Source: Miscanthus floridulus (taxonomy: Eukaryota > Streptophyta > Magnoliopsida > Poales > Poaceae). Taken from it: a stretch of DNA of 64,000 nt. The stretch spans positions 32,941,983 through 33,005,982 of the forward strand of contig NC_089598.1 of NCBI RefSeq assembly GCF_019320115.1, written 5' to 3'. The notes under the pieces were generated by a model, which saw nothing but the letters and a program-made list of their open reading frames with translations, did not search any database and had not been told where the DNA came from. The stretch's first letter is position 1. Each line of letters starts with the position of its first letter. Shown piece by piece: positions 47,801 to 58,509 of this stretch. The translations under genes were made by a program, and so were the position numbers.

Positions 47801-50800
47801 AATGAGACAATTGGTTTTTTGGTACTCCAAACTTTTTTTTTTCTCAAACTACGAAGAGAGATCTGTGTCATTTCATTAAGATGCGAAAGGGCCTCTAGCT
47901 GAGTTAGTTAGGTGGCTTGAGTAGCACTCCTCAGGTCCTGAGTTCGACTCCACTCCCCGCGACTGTCCCACACCAAAGCATAGGTCTAAGGTCCCCCGTT
48001 GGTCATGGTCGTTCTTGACCTGCGTGAAAATGTCTTCTTAATGCAATGCCTGGAGGCTGTCTTACCCCCCCCACCCCCACCCCACCCCCAGATTGAGTTT
48101 TTTTCATTTCATTGAGATAGAAAAAGACACGAGATGAGTCTAGAAAGAACCTGTACTTGAGGTCCCCAACAAGGCAGACTATGCAATGATTAAAAAAGGA
48201 AAACACAACCACACCGGTAACTAAACTGGGATCAGTGACCTAGCTAAGAGGTCACCAAGCTATGCACCAGAGACTACATTCAACCCCCCCCCCCCCCCCC
48301 CCCCCCCCCACCCACGGTTTGCAAAAGCTCTTGAATGTTTGGTGATGCTCCCTCAAACACACAAGTGTTTCCATGCTTCCGTATTTCCCAGGAAACGAGA
48401 ATAATAAGTGAATTCAACACCTGATAGATAACCCTAGTGCTAAAGCACTTGTATCTTACTTTTCCTACACTTTTACTTTCCTTGGCTTTCAAGCCTAGTG
48501 TTAGGAATATGCTCAACATCCACTTTAGTGGTTAGAATATGCTGCAGCAAGTGGGAGTCCTCCTGCCTATAAAGGGTAAGGGAGTGTCATTGTAAAAACT
48601 AAGTCATTGCATTTCCTTCAATCCAAGCGGCCAAGGGCCAAGCTGCCCTCTGCTACTTCCCAAATCTGGATCTGAGATCTATTTGGGCCATCAATTGGTA
48701 TCAGAGCCTTGTGTTCTTGAGTGAGCAGAGAGCCATGTCCACCGCTAGCCAGATTGCCAGAGCCCGCGCTGCTGCCGGCACCAGGGCCGAAGCAGGAGCT
48801 GACGACCGCGCGACGCGCCTTGTTGCCGCAGAGGCAGCGGCTGTGGCGGCGTCCGAGACGGTCAGGCAGGCAGCGGCTGCGGCCCAGGCCGCGGTGGCTG
48901 CAGCCGCGGCGCTGCGTGCTGAGATAGAGCGGGAGGAGCTGGAGCCAGCGGGAAGAGGGTCCCGCAGCCCGGACGGGCGCCGCCGCCAGTCGTCGTCACC
49001 AGAGCGGCGTCGTGGTCGCCGTGGGCGCTCCCCGATACTGCAGACGGTCTACTGCGACTCCGGAGCGGGAACGCCATGGCCGATGCTTACCAAGTCGAAC
49101 TACCACGAGTGGAGCCTACTGATGAAGGTCAATTTGCAGGCTCAGCGGCTGTGGGGGGTGGTCCACGTCGGCAGCGTCGACTACGACGACGATTGCCGGG
49201 CACTGGAGGCGTTGTGCGACGCCATCCCCACCGTGCTTGGCACTTCCATCGCCAACAAGGCCACGGCGAAGCTGGCATGCAAGTCGATCGCCGCGGCACG
49301 CGTTGGCGGAGATCGCGTATGCCGGGCAACGCTGCAGCGCCTCCGAGGGGAGTGGGAAGGCCTCGCCTTTTAGCCCGGTGAGCAAGTCGAGGACTTCGCC
49401 GTGCAGCTGACCAACCTGATGGAGCAGATGGCACGCAACGGCGACACCGATCTCACGGAGGAGCGCGCGGTGGAGAAATTCCTCCGCTGCATGCCGAGGA
49501 AGTACGCGCAGATCATCATGTCGATCGAGACGCTCCTCGACTTCGAGCAACTCACCGTCGAGGACGTGACCGGGAGGCTCAAGGAGATCATCATGTCGAC
49601 CGCGAGGAGGGGCCTCACAACGAGCCGAGCACCGCCGGAGGCAACTTGTTGTACACAATGGAGCAGTGGCGCGCCTTCGAAAAGAAGGAGGAAGGATCCG
49701 GACCATCCGGCTCCTCCAAGGAACGTCGCCGGCGTCCACGCGACTGCAAGGAGGAGGAGAAGGGGCCCCGGGGTCAGGTAGGCGCTAATGGTGGCGCTGT
49801 CGACGAGCGCAAGGCGACCCAGGATGACACCTGCAACAACTGCGGCAGGACCGGCCACTGGGCCAAGGACTGCCGCCTTCCTCCACGCCGCGGTGGGCAG
49901 GCTCTTGTCGCGCAAGCAGGGGAGAAGGATGCTGCTATGTTCCTGGTGCACGGCGGACCATCGGCAGCTCTCTCTGCCAGACTGCCTACGCCAAGCGCAT
50001 CATCGAGCTTGGCAGACCGTCAGCAGCTTGCGCTACCTCATCCACACTCGGCTACGTCAGTTGGTTCATGCTGCAGTCGACGACAGAGCATTTGCAGGCT
50101 GTGAAGAGGATCCTATGCTACGTCGTGGGCACCTCTGACTACTGTCTGCACTACCCAAGGTGTCTCGGCACGGCGCACTTCATCAGTTACAGTTACAGCG
50201 ACCACGCCGGCGACATTGACATGAGCAAGAGCACGAGTGGGATTGTCGTTCCTCGGCAAGTGCTTGATCAGCTGGCAATCGATCAAGCAGCAGGGGGTGG
50301 CACTCTCCAGCCGCAAAGCAGAGTACATCTCTGCCACCTCCACTGCCACTCAAGCTCTCTGGCTGGCTCGACTACTGGGCGATCTGCTAGGCAGAGAAGG
50401 CGAAGCAGTTGAGGTCAGGGTGGACAACAAGTCAGCATGGCCTTGGCAAAGAACTCCGTCTTCCATGAGCGCAGCAAACACGTCAGAGTGATGTACCGCT
50501 TCATCAGGGGCTATTTGGATGAGGGGAGCATCAAGGCTGGCTACATCAACACCCAGGATCAGCTCGCAGACTTCCTAACCAAGTCACTTGGGAGGGTCAA
50601 GTCCCAGGAGCTTCGCGCTAGAATTGGGATAGTTCAAATCCAACTAAAGGCACCACACAAGGCTTAGGGGGAGAATTTTTTGAAGGCAACTTAGGGGGAG
50701 AATTGAAGCAGTAAGCCTTGTGCCTAACATATTTTGGAACAACTCTGGATTAGCAGTAGTAGTAGTTGGTGCCTATGTCAGCACCTTACCTTGCTTTAGC

Positions 50801-53800
50801 ATCTTATCATCTACCTTATCTCCTACTTTAGTTGTTGCAATCCTATCTCTACTTCAGTTGTAAAAGCAGACCACTTGGTCCTATATATGTAGCAATCCTG
50901 CCATGGTTAATGTGGCTAAGTAATATAAAAAAAACTGCCCCAAACTTTGTGTCTTTGCCAACATTGTGAACACACAAGAGATAAGTAAATGCTCGATTGC
51001 ATCTGTGGTTTGATCGAACAAGAGGCAAGCGGCTGGGTGAGGCAGCCCCCTCTTGGCCAGGTACTGCAAACATTGGGCTTTGCATATTTAGTACTTTATA
51101 AACAATGGATTTGCAAAATTGATATTTATATCGTTGACACCTTGATTAATACTCTATTTGTTCCTTCTTAATTTCTTTTCTAATCTTTTGGCTGCTGAAA
51201 GGACCATGCTGCCTTGCTCTTAATCAGGTATGTCATCTTGGTAGAATTGAATCGTGTTCTTGCGCAGCCACACACCTTCGGCTTCTCGCTGCCACCCGTC
51301 CACTGATTGCTAGCGATGTCACTCAAATTGAGATGTCTGAGAATGAGTACCTCTCCAGCTACCTGATGGAGATGGACTCCTATGGTGCATTACTATTTGC
51401 GTCAGATGTATATAAAATGAAGATTTTGCAAATTTTGAGGGAGCAACGTGCCTAGAGAAGTGAAGTGGTGGATGAAATGCTGCTGCCTTTGATGAATTGC
51501 ACCGCATGCTCATCTTTCTTGCAATAGAAATTCTTCTGCTCAAATTTGTCCTGTGCTTTTTCCCTTGCCTTACTTAGGCCCTGTTTGGATCCATAGGGCT
51601 AATAATTAGCTGCTATAATTATCTCCATGGATTCAAACAGTTCTAGCTACTAATTGTTAGCTGAACACCCAACTAACAACTATTGCACTAGCTGGGCAAA
51701 ACTAGCTAATAGCATCTAATATTAGTTATGAACTATTAGCTACCTAACTATTAGCAGCTAATAGATCTAAACAGAGCCTTAATGATATTAAGTTGCATGC
51801 ACCGAACAGTTCAACCCAAAAGCTTAAGGCGGTGGGACCCAAAAGCTTAAGGCGGTGGGACGAGGTGGGCAATTTCATTTATACACCAACACTCCCCCTT
51901 ACATGTGGGGGCTCTCTTAGGCCTCAGACGTAGAATAGGAGCGAGCAGCAATTATTTTATTTAATTGTGCTAACCATGATTCGAACTCGAGACTGTTGCA
52001 TGCGCCGACCAGTTCAACCCAAAAGCTTAAGCTGGTGGGGCAATTCACTTGTACTCCAACAAATGAATCTTCAGAGAATTATGTTCCATAAATTTGTTCA
52101 GTACTTACATAATCCGGTATTCACTATATTTCTGGAATGGCCAGTATAGTAGCACAGACTAAATTGTGTCCCGTAAATCTCCAGGAAAAGCCAGGAAACA
52201 ACAATGGCAAAGAAGCACCTGCATGGCACTATCCATTTCGTTGCTGGCTGAAGCCCTTTGCTTTGCAGGTCATCCGTGGATGGGCAGCGGCGGGGTCCGT
52301 GGATGGGCGAGAAGTCCCGCCGAACAGGTGCGTGGCTGGGCGAGAGAACAATTTGATTCTCCCAGGATGAGATATGTAAGGGCAGGGACATCATGGTATT
52401 TTCAGGAGCCAAAAGATTAGAATGAAATTAAGAAATTTAAATAAAGTATTATGGCATACTAATCAATGTCAATGATATAAATACCAGTTTTGTGTAGCCA
52501 TTAGAGTACTAAAGATGCGAAGCCCAAGTTTGGAGTACCAATAATCCAATGTCTCATGAACATGGCGAAGGCACAAGGGAGGATCCTGCCAACCACACAG
52601 AAGCCATGGCCACTGCCGTGCTCCCGCCGCCGAGCCACCCAACACCGCCTCGCGCACGCACATCATCGCTGCAGACAATCCTGAGCAGCCCCCCACCACC
52701 CTGGGGACGCAGCCCTCTGCCGTGCTTGGCGCCTCTTATGCGAGCCTGGTTAGATCGAACCGACGAACTACAAATCTAAGCTACAGGGACGCCACGATCC
52801 AGCTGCCCCCATCCCAGGAGGCCCCCAGCAGAATATAGTCACTGGGCCAAATGCAAGGAAGCCAAGGGGGTAGGATGGGTGGAACAGTCCATGCGAACGA
52901 GCAGTGCCCCACCACCACCTTCATTACAGCTGCACAGAGCAGAGGAGAGGACTGGTGCGGGGATGGCAATGCTAACTCCGCCCGAGTTGCCTGTGAGGGG
53001 CGACACAAAGGGCGGGAGTATTCTATGATATGTTTCTATCCCCATATGCCTACTCAATTGAAATGGGGGGAGCAACTAACTAGTAAACCAAATTGCAGTA
53101 CAACAAGAAGTTTACATCAATTACCTGTTGATTCAGAGGCAAACTTCTCCAGATCAATAACTAGCATGTTGGGCTGCAAAACAATTAATTCTAAAAGTTA
53201 TTTAGCTATTTTGTATACGATCCTTAAAAAAACACTATCCAACAAAATGCCTCAGTGAATGCCCAAGCAATGTCAAAAAGCACATCCATTGCAGGCGAGC
53301 ATAATGTTTGAGGCTACAATAGTTGACATATTCAAATACACAGAACGTCTCTTGCCTTTGCTTGTTCAACAATGGACAAACGAATGCAGGTAAAAGTATG
53401 GCCAATTTAAAACTATAGTTTAATGCAGCAACTCAGAACCTTCACAATGAAGGCCAAGCTTTTTTTTTAATTAAGAATTCATGGTGTAGGAAATGTAACC
53501 TCCACAAGTGTCTGTCCGAAGGCAACATCCAGCATCCTGTCCTGAAAATTTTGAAAAACAAGGAAACTGAGTACCTAAGAGAAATGTAATGACATTAAAA
53601 TGTAATTGAAAAATAAAATATTTTTTTGCAAAATGGAAACAATAAACTAAACTAGATAGACTTACAAGCCATCCAGAAATTCCTGGGAGTTCAGTTACAT
53701 CAAGCCCATGACCAAACAATGGTTTCACTGTCATTTGGAAGTATGGAGGCTCAACAAAGCATACTCTTACACGCCCAATAAATGGCCACTGTCGCAGAAA

Positions 53801-56800
53801 TCTCACCCCTACCAGAACCTGCACAAAAGCCCTAGAGAGGCTTAGTAAACACAACAGATATGTTTTGCATGTGATCTTATAAAGATCATCTGGAGAACTA
53901 ACATGGAAGTCCCCGACAACTGTTTGTAGTTATTGTGGAAGATTTGCCTTCTATTTCTTCATATGGACTCATTTTTCTTGTCTACACATCATTTTCTTTT
54001 TGAAAAGCAATCTGCTTCTCTGATCCATGTCAGTGCTCAGTTCCAATGCACACTTACTAGTATGTGTAACACTAAGAACTCAGTGATGACTGAAAAGAAA
54101 ACTAGGCCAACAAACTCGTACTAAGATTAAAGAAATGATGCACACCTTTCCTTCAACATGCATCCCAGTTATATGCATGTTTGTTGTAATGCCAAATCCT
54201 AATCTCTTCCTTAGTTGCACAGCCATTCTTGCATCCATATCATCAGCTGAAAGAAAATTCATCCCTATCTCTAGAACCTGGCATGTAAACGTTAGCCGTT
54301 TCACGGTCAACAAAACGAATATCTGAGAGACAAAAATATCAGATTAACATTACACACCAAGTGGTCATCATCAGTTGATTGGTTAACCACCCTAATATCT
54401 GTAAACATCGGTGGGTTCCTACCCAAGTAAAGGCTTTGGATTACTGCTTTCCTCTGCAAATGAAATGTAAATGGATATTTTATCAGGTATACAAGGGAAT
54501 ATATCATAGCTTCGTAAGCATACAAATTGGCAGCAGATTACATTCCTTTTTTTGCTTCTGAGTTTTACTACTTTCAAGAGAACTAATCAAAATTAACGCA
54601 TATATACGAATACAGTAAAAGAAATCTTATACGTACTAGAAGCTATTAAGAAACTCCATACTTACTGCTGTCCATGGTTTGAACTTCTCTAGGAACCACG
54701 GGAATATGGGCAAAAGGAACTGCTGGGATGCAACCCTCTCCATGCAAACTGGCCAAATCTTTTCCACAGCATAATTAAGCCACCTGACAGTCTCTGCATC
54801 AGAGAGAAGCTGGTCCAAAAAGACAATGAAATGTAAGAAGTAAACCAGACTTTTGAATCGGATAAGAAAGCTGAACTAGAACACTAAATCAAGAAACTAT
54901 AGTACCTTTCTCTGATTCGCACATTTCCTTTCCTCATACTGTATCCGCCTCCACAACCTCATTGTGTACCGTTGATTCACCTAAAAATCACATTGTTACT
55001 GTGATGAGATAACTGAAAAACTGTATTGACTCGACCTTCGATGCTAAACACTGTTTCTGCATTGTATGATCATGCTCCTTGCCCTTTAAGAGGAGTCTTT
55101 TTCAATGCAATTTGTGGTCCACGGTACTAAGATGGCCATAGAACTTGTGGTTATTATAATTTCTTTGAAGAGGATATTATTTAATTTATTATATTAACAA
55201 GGTCGCATAGATACACAGATGGGTAGCAAGCCAAAACTGAATCTGACATACAGCATGTGAAAAATCGAGCTAGGTTGAGAGGCCTGATAGAGAGAAAAAA
55301 TCTAACTCGATGTTAGTAAAGATATTAGTTCAAGTGCCTATTGGTATTTTGGTCAACTTTTCGTAATTTATAGGGCACTGCAATGAACTCTGACACTGGT
55401 CACAGTAGAGTATCAGAACATCGAATTTGAATTTCCAAGGGAAGGACCTTCTGCAACTGTAACCACATCACAGGACCAACACAATAAAAAATAGTATAAT
55501 ATACTAATAATAATTCAAATTTTGGCCAGAGTCGATTCACATGATCAAAACATCGGCCATGATATGCTCCCTAAAAACAAAAAGAAAAAAAGTGAACGAT
55601 TGACCAGTAATTGACTTTAACTGCTCCATAATTAAACAACTGCTCCACTAGGCTATATCTATAGGCCAAAGGGCCTCTAGTCCAACTGGTTAGAGCGTCC
55701 CGCGGCACTCCTCAGGTCCTGGGTTCGACTCCCCGTGGGAGCGAAAGAACCTGGGTTCGACTCCCCGTGGGAGCGAATTTCAGGCTGGGGTTAAAAAAAT
55801 CTCCTCGTCTGTCCCACGTCAAAGCACAGGTCTAAGGATTGGCCCGGCCCGTTCTCACAGGGCGACGGTGCCGCTGTGTAAGGGTGGGGCAGGGGTTCGG
55901 GGGTTTTCTGGGCCTGCGTGAGAAGGTCTTCTTCTTAATGCAATGCTTAGGGGTGGTCATACCCTCGCAGGTCCAGTTTTTAGGCTATATCTATAGTTTG
56001 CACACAATTTGGTCTAGCACTCCCCCCCCCCCCCCCACACACACACAAAAAGACAAGTATTTTATCTAGGTGCATAGCCAGTATATAGTATAATAGACTA
56101 CAAAAGGAAAACTGCCTTCAGAACTAAGTGGTTGTTCTGCAGGAACGTGTTTCCATCAAGAAATATCAGTAGGAACAAACACAGACAAGAAAAGAAAAGA
56201 GAAAACACCTTGTACTCCTATTTTGTTACTTTTGCTGAGCTAAGCAAAAGTAAAGACTCCAATATTGACTGGAAGCCCACCCACTCTCCTTACTTTATAT
56301 TCCGCTTATTTTGAACATCACTTTTCTTATAATTATATAAGGTAACGAAACTTTGAAAGAGATACTGGTTATACAAAATTTTAATGTTGAAACAGTAGTC
56401 CATGTACTGTATAAAATTTAATTGATGGCATGTCCCCCTCCCTTACAATATTTTGTAAGCCTATTTGCAGCTTATAGGCTACTTATCCCCAAAATAAGCT
56501 GAAAATAGAAGCAAAACAATATGTTTTTTTTTGCAGATTTTTCTGGGCATGCTTCTCCCAACTCCCAAGAGCCTTAATTTGTACTAAAACTTTGGGAATA
56601 TTTGGATGGGCTAGGGCTAGTTACCAGTTGGGTTAAAAATTAGCCCAAATTAGCTGGGGTTGGTTAGCTAGTTGGCTAACATTAGTTGAAGTCTTGGCAA
56701 AAAGATTAGCCCCACCTATTAACCGTGTATACTTTGTTCTAACTTTCCAAAGTCTTTCTACACGATTGGATGTAAAAGGCAGAGGATCATAGAAAGCGTG

Positions 56801-57392
56801 TATCATCCTTGAATCGACCAAACTTATGAACATGAATATCTCCAGCATCTTAAGTATGATAACGATTTGCTTTCATCAACGCTATGACATGGCCCGTTTT
56901 GGTCAGACATGACGTTCTCATGCGATGATGAGTTGATCAGGAACCAAAGATAGTGTGTTCGTGAATTTAACTCTAACCCTATTCATAACAATGCAGCGTG
57001 TTCGTGAATTTAACTCTAATCCTACTCATAACAATGCAGCTGAGTTGAAAACAAGGAGGGGAATATATGGAAACCCACAAAAAAAATTAAGAGGAGCAAT
57101 ATACAAATTGAACACCCAAATGTAGCAGTAAAGAAACGGGAGCCAGAGTTTGACTAATTCATCGAGTTCTCGGCAAGAAGCAGTCAACAGGGGGCAAAAC
57201 AATCGATTCGAGGCAAGAGGGGGAGAGAGACTCGGGCGGGCGGGTGGATGGAGCATGCGCACTCACCGCAAATATGTAGAGGAGCGCGACGAGGAAGAGC
57301 GCTGGGTGCGCCCAACCGGAAGCCGCGGCGGCCCAGAGCGCCGCCAGCACGAGCGCTGCGTGGTGTACCACGGTCACCTCCGTGATATCCAT
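44900..57392 (-). CDS. NTMC2T6: NTMC2T6-like protein: membrane anchor, SMP domain and C2 domain (12 coding exons)
   Basis: Coding exons run 57392-57267, 54980-54906, 54809-54666, 54453-54358, 54277-54146, 53818-53666, 53541-53500, 53173-53125, 46581-46489, 46362-46179, 46007-45881 and 45694-44900, in total 2016 bp and 671 residues. Every junction is GT-AG and keeps frame. Residues about 8-41 form the N-terminal membrane segment. Residues about 68-256 are the SMP lipid-transfer domain (WLNYAVEKIWPVCMERVASQ, GLDVTELPGISGWL). Residues about 277-400 are one C2 domain that keeps acidic loop residues (PSDPNGLADPY, RDKDPIFDDTLGD), so calcium binding is plausible. The last 264 residues are Ser-rich with basic helical patches (KKGLGKLAGAVLHRSPRK). 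Family members tether the ER to other membranes and move lipids; the exact site in grasses is not known to me. The start ATG has good context (GGCGATGG). No stop or frameshift is visible, so the gene looks functional. Confidence 0.9.
47883..48103 (+). mobile_element. tRNA-derived SINE, copy 2
   Basis: It starts GCGAAAGGGCCTCTAGCTGAG. A box-A-like TAGCTGAGTTAGTTAGG and box-B-like GAGTTCGACTCC indicate a tRNA-derived pol III promoter. It shares GTCCCAC-CAAAGCA-AGGTCTAAGG and CTTCTTAATGCAATGC with the copy at 55665. It is flanked by TCATTTCATTAAGAT (47868-47882) and TCATTTCATTGAGAT (48104-48118), a 14/15 target duplication. It lies antisense to the gene. Confidence 0.85.
48284..48309. repeat. 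26-base poly-C tract
   Basis: An uninterrupted C run in intron 8. The length is prone to sequencing and assembly error. Confidence 0.9.
48735..49930 (+). pseudogene. gag of the intronic Copia element
   Basis: It starts MSTASQIARARAAAGTRAEA with an Ala-rich N-terminus, an Arg/Ser stretch and the gag start motif MLTKSNYHEWSLLMKVNLQA. TAG at 49371-49373 is followed in frame by PGEQVEDFAVQLTNLMEQMA, the gag body (CMPRKYAQIIMSIETLLDFE) and the knuckle CNNCGRTGHWAKDC (about 49831-49872) after a frame change. It is broken. Confidence 0.83.
50020..50667 (+). pseudogene. C-terminal RT/RNase H of the intronic Copia element
   Basis: LRYLIHTR, TTEHLQAVKRILCYVVGTSD and SDHAGDIDMSKSTSG show the RT end. 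SSRKAEYISATSTATQALWL and VDNKSAWALAKN, then HERSKHVRVMYRFIR and DQLADFLTKSLG, show Copia RNase H. At least two frame changes are present. Protease, integrase and most RT are deleted, with the junction at about 49980-50020. Confidence 0.83.
51577..51778. mobile_element. Tourist-like MITE
   Basis: This 202-bp AT-rich element has ends GGCCCTGTTTGGATC and, inverted, GGCTCTGTTTAGATC, and a TTA duplication (51574-51576 and 51779-51781). It has no coding capacity. The 3-bp TTA duplication and ends fit PIF/Harbinger-derived Tourist MITEs. Confidence 0.8.
51791..52062. repeat. Direct-repeat pair (about 45 bp) flanking a 150-bp segment
   Basis: GTTGCATGC-CCGA-CAGTTC then AACCCAAAAGCTTAAG occurs at 51793 and 51994. 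The first copy carries an extra tandem CCCAAAAGCTTAAGGCGGTG. A box-B-like GAGTTCGAATCA lies on the minus strand. It could be a SINE or a small terminal-repeat element; I cannot decide. Confidence 0.5.
55665..55981 (+). mobile_element. tRNA-derived SINE, copy 1, full length
   Basis: It is flanked by the perfect 15-bp target duplication AGGCTATATCTATAG (55650-55664 and 55982-55996). The head has box-A-like TAGTCCAACTGGTTAGAGC and box-B GGTTCGACTCC. The box-B part CCTGGGTTCGACTCCCCGTG is present twice in tandem (about 55718 and 55750). The tail is shared with copy 2 (GTCTTCTTCTTAATGCAATGC). It is antisense to the gene. Confidence 0.92.
56022..56048. repeat. C15 tract followed by CA repeat
   Basis: Fifteen C bases followed by ACACACACACA. 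A simple-sequence repeat in intron 1. Confidence 0.9.
56955..57040. repeat. 43-bp tandem duplication in intron 1
   Basis: GTGTTCGTGAATTTAACTCT begins both 43-bp copies (56955-56997 and 56998-57040), which differ at two positions. Confidence 0.92.
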
Positions 57393-58238
57393 CGCCGTGA
57401 GGGTCTACAGCCGCCGGCAACCTCTTCCGCGCGCTCGTGTCCAGTCCAGGGACCCACTCCGCGCTATCGCTGCTGCTCTCTCTATCTCTCAACACCGTGC
57501 GAACACTACTATGCATGAGCGATCGATGCCCGTGTCTAGGAAGGAGAGCTGAATCGGCGGAACAAGGGAGGCCAGGCCACGGGGGACAAGAAGCGGCGGG
57601 CGGTGAGCGGAAAGGCGAGCCGGATGCAAGCGGGCCGCAGTAAAATAGCCGACGCGGAAGCTGATGTGGGCGTCGGCCAGGGCCGCGGCGGTATCCTGCC
57701 CTGCCCTGCCCTCTCTCTCACGGAGTCACGGTCTCACCGTCTCACGCGCCGACCGCACCCCGAGCAGCGGGTGTGGTCATCATCATCACCACCGCACGCT
57801 CCTCTGGTTTCTTCCGTGGTGGGCGGCGGTCAGAGGATGGGAAATACTACTCCATATATGTTTCTATATGCAAGCGTTGCTGCGTGGCGCGGCAGGGGGA
57901 ACGTGGAGGCCGGCGGGCTCGTCACATGGTCAAGGCGCGCGGGCGCGTGGCGCGGGGCGGGGCAACTGGGGGGGCGGGGGCTGGGGTGCGAGCGACGCGG
58001 CCTCGGCTACCGATGGCTTGTTTGCTATCCTCTCTTTTCCGGGGGATGGATGGGTTCTTCCGTTCTTGCGGTCAGCCGACGCGGGCGGGGGGCGACGTCC
58101 GTTTCGCGATGGCTGACGCCGGCGCGGAATGCAGGTGCAGAGAATTTGAACGCCGGTATGGAAGTGGAACCGGAACGGACATGACCAAGTAGATGGGGCG
58201 ACCCCATACTTGACCGACCGGGTATTGAACTGGATTTG
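57393..58238 (-). promoter_or_regulatory. 5' UTR and promoter region of the NTMC2T6-like gene
   Basis: A GC-rich, CpG-rich stretch lies upstream of the start codon, with a CT/GA-rich run at about 57475-57490. No clear TATA box was found. ORFs on the other strand here (for example 57603-58184) have no family features and are expected by chance at this base composition. Confidence 0.5.
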
Positions 58239-58498
58239 TGTTAGCAATAGCTTGGGGAGCGAGAAGGTAGAACACGGCAAGAGGAATAGATGAGGACAGG
58301 ATTGTAGATTCAATTGTTTGTTACAACTTTCATGATACTCTCCTCTCCTCTTACTTCTCCTTAAGTAATATATCATATTACAGCCATTCTACGCTAGCAA
58401 CTAAGGAGTTGGGCTTGCGTTCGCGAACCGGCCTGGGCGCACGGACAGCTTTAGATTCAGAGTTTGGAAGGGTTGTCGGACTGGGAACTGTGTTAACA
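58239..58498 (-). repeat. Short LTR of the Reina-like element
   Basis: It has TGTTA...TAACA ends, is 260 bp long, and abuts the purine tract at 58499. Confidence 0.72.
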
Positions 58499-58509
58499 TT
58501 CCCTCCCTC

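Larger units (their letters stand above)
48500..50720 (+). mobile_element. Decayed Copia retrotransposon with most of pol deleted, in intron 8
   Basis: A presumed 5' LTR part starts at about 48500 (TGTTAGGAATATGCTC) and is followed by the primer site TTGGTATCAGAGCC (48696-48709), gag, a zinc knuckle, then directly the C-terminal RT/RNase H part and the purine tract CTTAGGGGGAGAATT (twice, about 50663 and 50690). I could not pair the two LTRs by eye, so the outer borders are approximate. It is very GC-rich in gag, unlike the other elements here, and antisense to the host gene. Confidence 0.78.
46582..53124 (-). other. Large intron 8 of the NTMC2T6-like gene, filled with mobile elements
   Basis: This 6.5-kb intron lies between the SMP-end exon and the first C2 exon; most other introns are 80-330 bp. 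It holds a SINE (47883-48103), a 26-base C tract, a Copia remnant (48500-50720), a Tourist-like MITE and a direct-repeat pair. In 46582-47800 and 52560-53124 I see low-grade ORFs but nothing I can name. Confidence 0.85.
54981..57266 (-). other. Intron 1 of the NTMC2T6-like gene
   Basis: A 2.3-kb intron between the membrane-anchor exon and the second exon. It contains a SINE (55665-55981), a C tract followed by CA repeats (56022-56048), a possible MITE remnant near 56590-56720 (GGGTTAAAAATTAGCCC) and a 43-bp tandem duplication. Nothing else was recognised. Confidence 0.85.

Noticed and set aside
47421..47879. ORFs of 140-152 codons on both strands in intron 8
   Set aside because: Overlapping frames, no domain, and they run into the SINE border; not supported as genes.
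55671..55745. Possible tRNA gene
   Set aside because: Box A and box B motifs are present but the sequence has no cloverleaf, and it is inside a 317-bp unit with a target duplication, so it is a SINE.
57603..58192. ORFs up to 193 codons opposite the gene promoter
   Set aside because: CpG-rich upstream sequence with low-complexity Gly/Arg readings in three frames; no domain and no splice or start support.
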